Shown here in pieces: positions 4,525-8,203 of a stretch of DNA of 8,203 bases. The position numbers were made by a program, and so were the translations under genes. The stretch spans positions 1 through 8,203 of the forward strand of contig CAUABY010000089.1 in the NCBI GenBank assembly GCA_958427375.1, read 5' to 3'. Position 1 is the stretch's first letter, and every line of letters begins with the position of its first letter. This stretch comes from an uncultured Eubacteriales bacterium (lineage in GTDB: Bacteria; Bacillota; Clostridia; Oscillospirales; Oscillospiraceae). The notes beneath the pieces are model-generated. The model worked only from the letters and a program-made list of their open reading frames with translations. It searched no databases and had not been told where the DNA came from.

Positions 4525-5002
4525 TCACCCAGCATCAATTTCTTTTTTGTGCTGCATATGTATGCCGATATGCCCGCCTCCTAAAATGAGCGCCGCGATT
4601 GACATACACGCAACCCTCCCGTATATCCCAAGCAGGAAGAACGCGGCAACCGGTAGCGTTGCCCCCGCAAGCGGTATGCCTAAAATGCCGCTATAAAAGT
4701 CTGACAGTTTGCGTTCGCTGCGGAAATACCGCAGCCACCACGCTTCATACAATATCATCAGGACAAAAGCCGCAATCAGCCACAACGACCACGGCGACCA
4801 TTTATGTATGTTAAAATCCGAAAATATCAACGCGAAGCAGCAAGTCAATACTTCCCCCGTTCTTTCAAAAAAACAGCAGAATTTTGTTTTCGCTTTCATC
4901 TGTGTACCCCTGCGGCTTTCTTTTTGTCCACATTATGTTGGGAATAAACAGCATCAGCAAAAAGAGTAAACCTACATAAGAAAAGCCCAAATTTCCAAAC
5001 AT
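4525..5002 (-). pseudogene. Membrane protein gene with a homopolymer frameshift
   Basis: The true start is the ATG at 5002-5000, with GGAGA at 5015-5011, 8 bases upstream. The frame reads MFGNLGFSYVGLLFLLMLFI, then PNIMWTKRKP, up to NKILLFF and then hits TGA because the minus strand has seven T (plus-strand A run 4867-4873). With six T it continues ERTGEVLTCC through to the stop at 4525, giving 158 residues. The repaired protein has about five membrane segments (8-27, 47-62, 70-90, 103-126, 129-147) and conserved-looking patches (RYFRSERKLSDFYSGILG; GGGHIGIHMQHKKE). It resembles an uncharacterised inner-membrane family of Clostridia, recalled from general knowledge. Starting at 4899, the downstream part alone would give a 124-residue protein with an out-of-frame first dozen residues. 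The run may be a real mutation, phase variation, slippage or a sequencing error. Confidence 0.75.
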
Positions 5003-5078
5003 ATTATTGTTCTCCGATTAAAATTCTTTTTCATTTCACGGCTAAGCCCGCTGCACCTGTAATACATTAGACTGATAT

Positions 5079-5107
5079 ATTTTATAGTAGCCGGGTTCGT
5101 ATTTCAA
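5079..5107 (-). promoter_or_regulatory. Promoter of the membrane protein gene (minus strand)
   Basis: On the minus strand: TTGAAA (5107-5102), 17 bases, TAAAAT (5084-5079), about 77 bases before the start at 5002. A dyad, GCCGGGTT (5090-5097) with AACCGGC (5106-5112, one bulged base), overlaps the -35 and spacer and could be an operator. Confidence 0.65.
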
Positions 5108-5144
5108 CCGGCGCAAAAAACTTTACTCAACTTTCTGCGTTTGG

Positions 5145-5185
5145 GCCGTCCGGAACATACACCGGGCGGCTTATTTTATGTTTTT
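5145..5185 (+). terminator. Terminator-like hairpin ahead of the holB promoter
   Basis: GCCGTCCGG (5145-5153) pairs with CCGGGCGGC (5162-5170) through nine pairs, one of them G-T, with an 8-base loop and a T-rich tail (TTATTTTATGTTTTT). Polarity is to the right, yet no plus-strand gene ends shortly before it, so it may be left over from an operon that once preceded holB. AT-rich weak stems follow at 5187-5212 and 5211-5240. The gene-free stretch 5003-5340 otherwise holds only the two promoters described. Confidence 0.5.
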
Positions 5186-5251
5186 CTTAAAAAACCTATG
5201 ATGCGTTTTTAATCTTGATTTTTATAAAGACATCGAGATTTTATTTTTACG

Positions 5252-5319
5252 GTTGACTATATGGCTTTAAAAATGTAAAATATATTAATTAGTCAACAAA
5301 CCCGTGCTGGCTAATCAAC
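5252..5319 (+). repeat. Operator-like repeats around the holB promoter
   Basis: GTTGACTA (5252-5259) covers the -35, its exact inverse TAGTCAAC lies at 5290-5297 near the transcription start, and a near copy TAATCAAC follows at 5312-5319, 22 bases further on. The arrangement fits a dimeric regulator binding on one face of the DNA, but the left copy is partly forced by the -35 sequence itself. Confidence 0.45.
5253..5281 (+). promoter_or_regulatory. holB-ricT promoter
   Basis: TTGACT (5253-5258), 17 bases, TAAAAT (5276-5281), leaving a leader of about 52 bases before holB. Both hexamers match consensus at five of six positions. Confidence 0.78.
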
Positions 5320-5340
5320 ACAACAAACCGGAGGCTGGAT

Positions 5341-6159
5341 ATGGCAAGGCTGCAATTTGCGGATAACTCTCGACTGGCGCACGCCTACATCCTCTCCGCC
5401 CGAAGCCGTGAGGAGAGCGTTTCCGCCGCGCAGATGCTCGCCGCCGCCGCAGTGTGTACATCCACCGGTGCCGTGCCCTGCCTTGTCTGCCACAGCTGCC
5501 GCAAGGTGCTCGGCGGCATCCACCCGGACGTCGCGCGCATCACCCGTCCGCTTGACACCACCGGCAAGCCCAAGCGCGAAATCACCGTTGACCAGGTGCG
5601 CGCCATGGCCGCCGACAGCTATATACTGCCCAACGAGGCCGCGCGCAAGGTCTATATAATAGAGGACGCGGACTTGATGAACACGCAGGCGCAAAACGCC
5701 GCGCTCAAGCTCCTTGAGGAGCCGCCCGCGGGCGTGATGTTCATTCTCTGCGCGGAAAACGCCCAGCTTCTGCTGCCCACGGTGCGCTCGCGCTGTGTGG
5801 AGCTTCAGTGCGGCGAGCGCGCGGCGGCCGCCGTCAGCGAGGAGAGCGCAAAGCTTGCGCAGGACTATTTCAAGGCGGTGTCGTCAGGCTTTGAGTCTAA
5901 GCTTTGCAGCTTCTGCTTTGCAAATGAGAACCTGGATGCGCGTGCGGCGGCGGAGTTCATCGGCTCGGCGCTTGAGTGCGCGGCGGACATGCTCTGCGGC
6001 CGGGCTGACGATTTAGGGCTTTCGGCGGCTCAGCTCGTGCGCGTGTATGAGCTTTTGCGCCGCTGTGAGCGCTTTCTGCGGGTGAACACAAGTGTAAAAC
6101 ATATATTCGGCCTGCTGGCGGTGGATTCCATCGTCCGCGCCGAGAGGAAGGATAAATAA
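5341..6159 (+). CDS. holB: DNA polymerase III delta-prime subunit
   Basis: The 272-residue delta-prime subunit of the clamp loader works with tau/gamma and delta to open the beta clamp and place it on primed DNA. The N-terminal AAA+ domain has HAYILSARS at 14-22, where a nucleotide-binding P-loop would be, but without the GxxGxGK motif, as is normal for delta-prime. A zinc-binding set follows (C39, C47, C50, C53, spaced 7-2-2), then the degenerate Walker B region IEDADLM (107-113), NAALKLLEEPP (119-129) and the S-R-C motif (150-152), whose arginine acts on the neighbouring ATPase subunit. The C-terminal third is helical and somewhat shorter than usual. GGAGG at 5330-5334 precedes the ATG by 6 bases. 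ricT starts at the base after the stop, matching the known holB-yaaT order in Firmicutes. The tmk gene that often precedes holB is absent; accessory DNA lies there. Confidence 0.92.
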   Translation: MARLQFADNSRLAHAYILSARSREESVSAAQMLAAAAVCTSTGAVPCLVCHSCRKVLGGIHPDVARITRPLDTTGKPKREITVDQVRAMAADSYILPNEAARKVYIIEDADLMNTQAQNAALKLLEEPPAGVMFILCAENAQLLLPTVRSRCVELQCGERAAAAVSEESAKLAQDYFKAVSSGFESKLCSFCFANENLDARAAAEFIGSALECAADMLCGRADDLGLSAAQLVRVYELLRRCERFLRVNTSVKHIFGLLAVDSIVRAERKDK

Positions 6160-7491
6160 TTGATAGACGTTGTAAGCATAAAATTCAAAAACCGGGGCAA
6201 GTGCTATTTCTTTGACCCCAATTCGCTCCAGATAAAGGCCGGGGACACAGTCATCGTGGAGACCTCCAAAGGCCTGGAGATGGCCGACTGTCACCTCGGC
6301 AACCACCCTGTGCCGGATAATGCCGTGGTTCAGCCGCTGCGCCCGGTGGTGCGCATCGCCACGGCGGACGATATGCGCGTGGCCGAGCTCAACCGCAAGC
6401 GCGAGCGCGAGGCCTTTGAAATCTGCCAGAAAAAAATAGTCGAGCACGGGCTCGACATGAAGCTTGTGGATGTTGAGTGCAGTTTTGAGGGCAGTAAAAC
6501 CACCTTCTTCTTCACCTCAGACGGGCGCGTGGACTTCCGGGAGCTTGTGAAGGATCTCGCCGGCATCTTCCGCAACCGCATAGAGCTCAGGCAGATTGGT
6601 GTGCGCGACGAGGCCAAAATGGTCGGCGGCATCGGTATCTGCGGCCGCCCCTACTGTTGCAGCCAGTTTCTTGACGAGTTCCAGCCCGTCTCCACCAAGA
6701 TGGCAAAGGTGCAGTCGCTCTCGCTGAATCCCACGAAAATCTCCGGCAGCTGCGGCAGGCTGATGTGCTGCCTGCGCTACGAGGAGGAGGCTTACGAGGA
6801 TTTAGTCAAGCGTGTGCCCAGGCAGGGCGCTTTTGTCGAGACGAAGGACGGTTACGGTACCGCGGTGCAGGTCAATCTCCTGCGTCAGACGGTGAAAGTC
6901 AAGCTCGACGAGGACGGGGATGACAATCTGCGTCTTTACAAAGCCAATGAGCTCTGCGCCGTGCCCGGCGGCCGCCCCAAGGACGGCGAGCAGCCCGCGC
7001 ATGTACTCAACTATGTGCCTGAAGAGGCCGACGAGCCCGACGAATTTGTGGACGAGTGGGCAATCCCGTCCATGGTAGTGTCCGACCCTGTAACCGAAGC
7101 CCCCGCGCCGGAGGCCGAGAACGCAAAGACCAGCTCCGAGCGTGCCGGCAGTTCCCGCCGCCGCAGAGGTTCACGCGGCCACGGCGAGGCAAAGCGGCCC
7201 GCCCAGCCCAAGGCCGAGCAGCATACCGCAAAACCAGCACAGGGCAGGCAGCCTGCGAAGGGCGAACAGCAGCGTCCGCCGCGAGCGCGCAGAGACGCGC
7301 AGAATCAGGGCAAGGCCACGGTGCGCCCCGTGAAGCTTGACGGCAAACCCAAGGCCGAGAGTGCCGCAAGAGGTGCCGAGAATGCGGCGAAGCCCGTCGA
7401 GGCCGCCGCAAAACCCGCGCAGAAAAATAATCGCCGCCGCAAATATTACCACGGCAAGCCAAAAAACAAGTCCGCCGCGAAGCAAGACTGA
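6160..7491 (+). CDS. ricT: RicT (YaaT), PSP1-domain subunit of the RicAFT complex
   Basis: RicT (YaaT in Bacillus) joins RicA and RicF in an iron-sulfur complex that directs RNase Y to certain mRNAs and affects competence and sporulation. The protein begins IDVVSIKFKNRGKCYFF; the PSP1 domain spans about 60-146. The signature follows: C161, C166, C167 (GICGRPYCC) and C198, C203, C204 (GSCGRLMCCLRYEEE), the cysteines linked to Fe-S binding. The start is a TTG placed directly after the holB stop, with AAGGA at 6148-6152 seven bases before it; the PSP1-family opening fits this start. At 443 residues it is clearly longer than a typical RicT (about 270-300). The excess is a tail (about 305-443) of Ala, Lys, Pro, Arg, Gln and Glu with RRRR at 333-336 and NNRRRKYYHGKPKNK near the end, probably disordered. 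A bidirectional terminator follows. Confidence 0.92.
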   Translation: MIDVVSIKFKNRGKCYFFDPNSLQIKAGDTVIVETSKGLEMADCHLGNHPVPDNAVVQPLRPVVRIATADDMRVAELNRKREREAFEICQKKIVEHGLDMKLVDVECSFEGSKTTFFFTSDGRVDFRELVKDLAGIFRNRIELRQIGVRDEAKMVGGIGICGRPYCCSQFLDEFQPVSTKMAKVQSLSLNPTKISGSCGRLMCCLRYEEEAYEDLVKRVPRQGAFVETKDGYGTAVQVNLLRQTVKVKLDEDGDDNLRLYKANELCAVPGGRPKDGEQPAHVLNYVPEEADEPDEFVDEWAIPSMVVSDPVTEAPAPEAENAKTSSERAGSSRRRRGSRGHGEAKRPAQPKAEQHTAKPAQGRQPAKGEQQRPPRARRDAQNQGKATVRPVKLDGKPKAESAARGAENAAKPVEAAAKPAQKNNRRRKYYHGKPKNKSAAKQD

Positions 7492-7528
7492 ACGGGCAGT
7501 CCGTAAGCGGGCGGGAAGTTAACTGGAT

Positions 7529-7578
7529 ATAAAAAGGATAAGATGCAGTTCTTCAAAGCTTCGTCTTATCCTTTTTAT
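7529..7578 (+). terminator. Bidirectional terminator after ricT
   Basis: ATAAAAAGGATAAGA (7529-7543) pairs perfectly with TCTTATCCTTTTTAT (7564-7578). Because the stem ends in A and T runs, it provides a U tract in both directions, suited to the convergent ricT and minus-strand genes. Confidence 0.9.
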
Positions 7579-7583
7579 TATGC

Positions 7584-7618
7584 AAAAACGCGGCGGGGAA
7601 TGGACATCCCTGCCGCGT
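7584..7618 (-). terminator. Terminator of the minus-strand regulator gene
   Basis: On the minus strand ACGCGGCAGGGA (7618-7607) pairs with a partner at 7599-7588 through twelve pairs, one a G-T wobble, over a 7-base loop, and is followed by a run of five T (7588-7584). It starts 45 bases after the stop of the upstream minus-strand gene. Confidence 0.85.
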
Positions 7619-7663
7619 AAAGCTATGCAGTTTATCAACTCAAGCTCACAAGGCCATGCCATG

Positions 7664-8143
7664 TTACTTGCGCATGACCTTCTTCTGCCAGCTTTTTTGG
7701 CCGCAGGCGGGGCATTTCATGTATCTTGTTCTGCCGGAGTATATAGCAAAGAACACCTTAGAAAATGTCGGCACGTATTTGTGTCCGCAGCGCTGACACT
7801 CGTAAAAGCCCGCAATCTGTTCAATCTTGACGGCGTATACGACGCCGATTACAAATGGAAGAAAGCCCGCGATGATGAGAGCGGCTCGCGCCCATGCCTC
7901 CATATGAACAAAAGATGCCGTAAATACGCATACAAGCAAAACAACCGTGACTAACACGCCGATGAATATTTCAAGGCGCAAAAGCTCCCTGTCCTTCTCT
8001 TCCCGCTCCTCCATCAGCTCAAGAAGCTGTTGTTCCGCCTTTCGGTCGTACTCTTTCATTTCTATCGTCTCCCCACTTAGTAATTCGTTTACACTGATCC
8101 CAAGCTCGCCGCACAAGTCGAGCATGAGAGAGGAATCCGGCAT
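7664..8143 (-). CDS. XRE-type regulator with two membrane segments and a zinc ribbon, 5'-truncated
   Basis: The frame opens inside the end of an XRE helix-turn-helix domain: residues 1-23 (MPDSSLMLDLCGELGISVNE, LLSG) are the last helices, and the codons just upstream (8161-8144) read RETGRG, the usual lead-in after the recognition helix (SKWETGKSMPDSS-type). After it come a charged helix (27-57), two membrane segments (about 58-78 and 86-107) and a C-terminal zinc ribbon (C116, C119, C144, C147). Proteins of this layout bind DNA with the front half and sit in the membrane; the ligand is unknown. The DNA-binding front is absent: an in-frame TAA lies at about 8168-8166 and the sequence from about 8162 is AT-rich and unrelated. 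The ATG at 8143 has a purine-rich stretch but no well-spaced site, so it may not be a natural start. Most likely a broken remnant, or a gene split by an insertion beginning at the right edge. Confidence 0.75.
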   Translation of the reverse strand: MPDSSLMLDLCGELGISVNELLSGETIEMKEYDRKAEQQLLELMEEREEKDRELLRLEIFIGVLVTVVLLVCVFTASFVHMEAWARAALIIAGFLPFVIGVVYAVKIEQIAGFYECQRCGHKYVPTFSKVFFAIYSGRTRYMKCPACGQKSWQKKVMRK

Positions 8144-8203
8144 TCCCCTTCCCGTTTCCCTTAATTAAAGATATTGTTGGGTAAAAAAGAAAGGTCAGTC
8201 GAT

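Noticed and set aside
7007..7485. Long open frames antisense to the ricT tail
   Set aside because: They mirror a GC-rich, Ala/Arg/Pro-rich coding region and lack start signals; their translations are low-complexity artefacts of the opposite strand.

Overview
The window looks like chromosome from a Gram-positive Clostridia-type bacterium, probably near the Oscillospiraceae/Ruminococcaceae. The grounds are the holB-ricT gene pair with a cysteine-rich RicT, strong AGGAGG-type ribosome binding sites, sigma-A-like promoters, a tRNA-Lys(UUU) with encoded CCA, and arrays of short hairpins joined by GTGAAATA. The taxonomic placement is an inference from these features; no search was possible.

Positions 1 to about 3270 are the end of an integrated mobile element, most likely a prophage or phage-derived island. 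All genes point right and are tightly packed, often with ATGA overlaps: an HNH endonuclease whose two ends look like a DUF551 protein, a DUF551-like protein, a Rha/ANT-type antirepressor broken by a one-base deletion, a small ribbon-helix-helix protein, two small unknown proteins and a dCMP deaminase. After a terminator come an outward-facing promoter, two tandem 12-bp repeats and a 3' fragment of a tRNA-Gln(UUG) gene. I read that fragment as the attachment site closing the element. No integrase lies within this 3 kb end.

Positions 3272 to 4260 are chromosomal: tRNA-Lys with an unusual C3-A70 mismatch, a very strong terminator, a second terminator-like hairpin, an array of hairpins separated by GTGAAATA/TATTTCAC motifs, and an orphan HicB-family antitoxin gene on the minus strand. 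Divergent from hicB is a well-equipped 49-residue gene encoding a protein with an aspartate-rich tail. Next, on the minus strand, is a membrane protein gene with a good promoter and start, interrupted by a frameshift in a seven-base homopolymer. The intact reading is 158 residues starting at 5002.

Positions 5250 to 7580 are GC-rich housekeeping sequence. A promoter with a symmetric operator-like repeat drives holB (DNA polymerase III delta-prime) and ricT (YaaT, PSP1 domain, of the RicAFT iron-sulfur complex that works with RNase Y). RicT carries a long basic low-complexity tail. The operon ends at a bidirectional terminator, facing a minus-strand gene with its own terminator. That gene encodes the last part of an XRE-type regulator fused to two membrane segments and a zinc ribbon. 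Its N-terminal DNA-binding half is missing: the sequence turns into unrelated AT-rich DNA at about 8162, close to the window edge.
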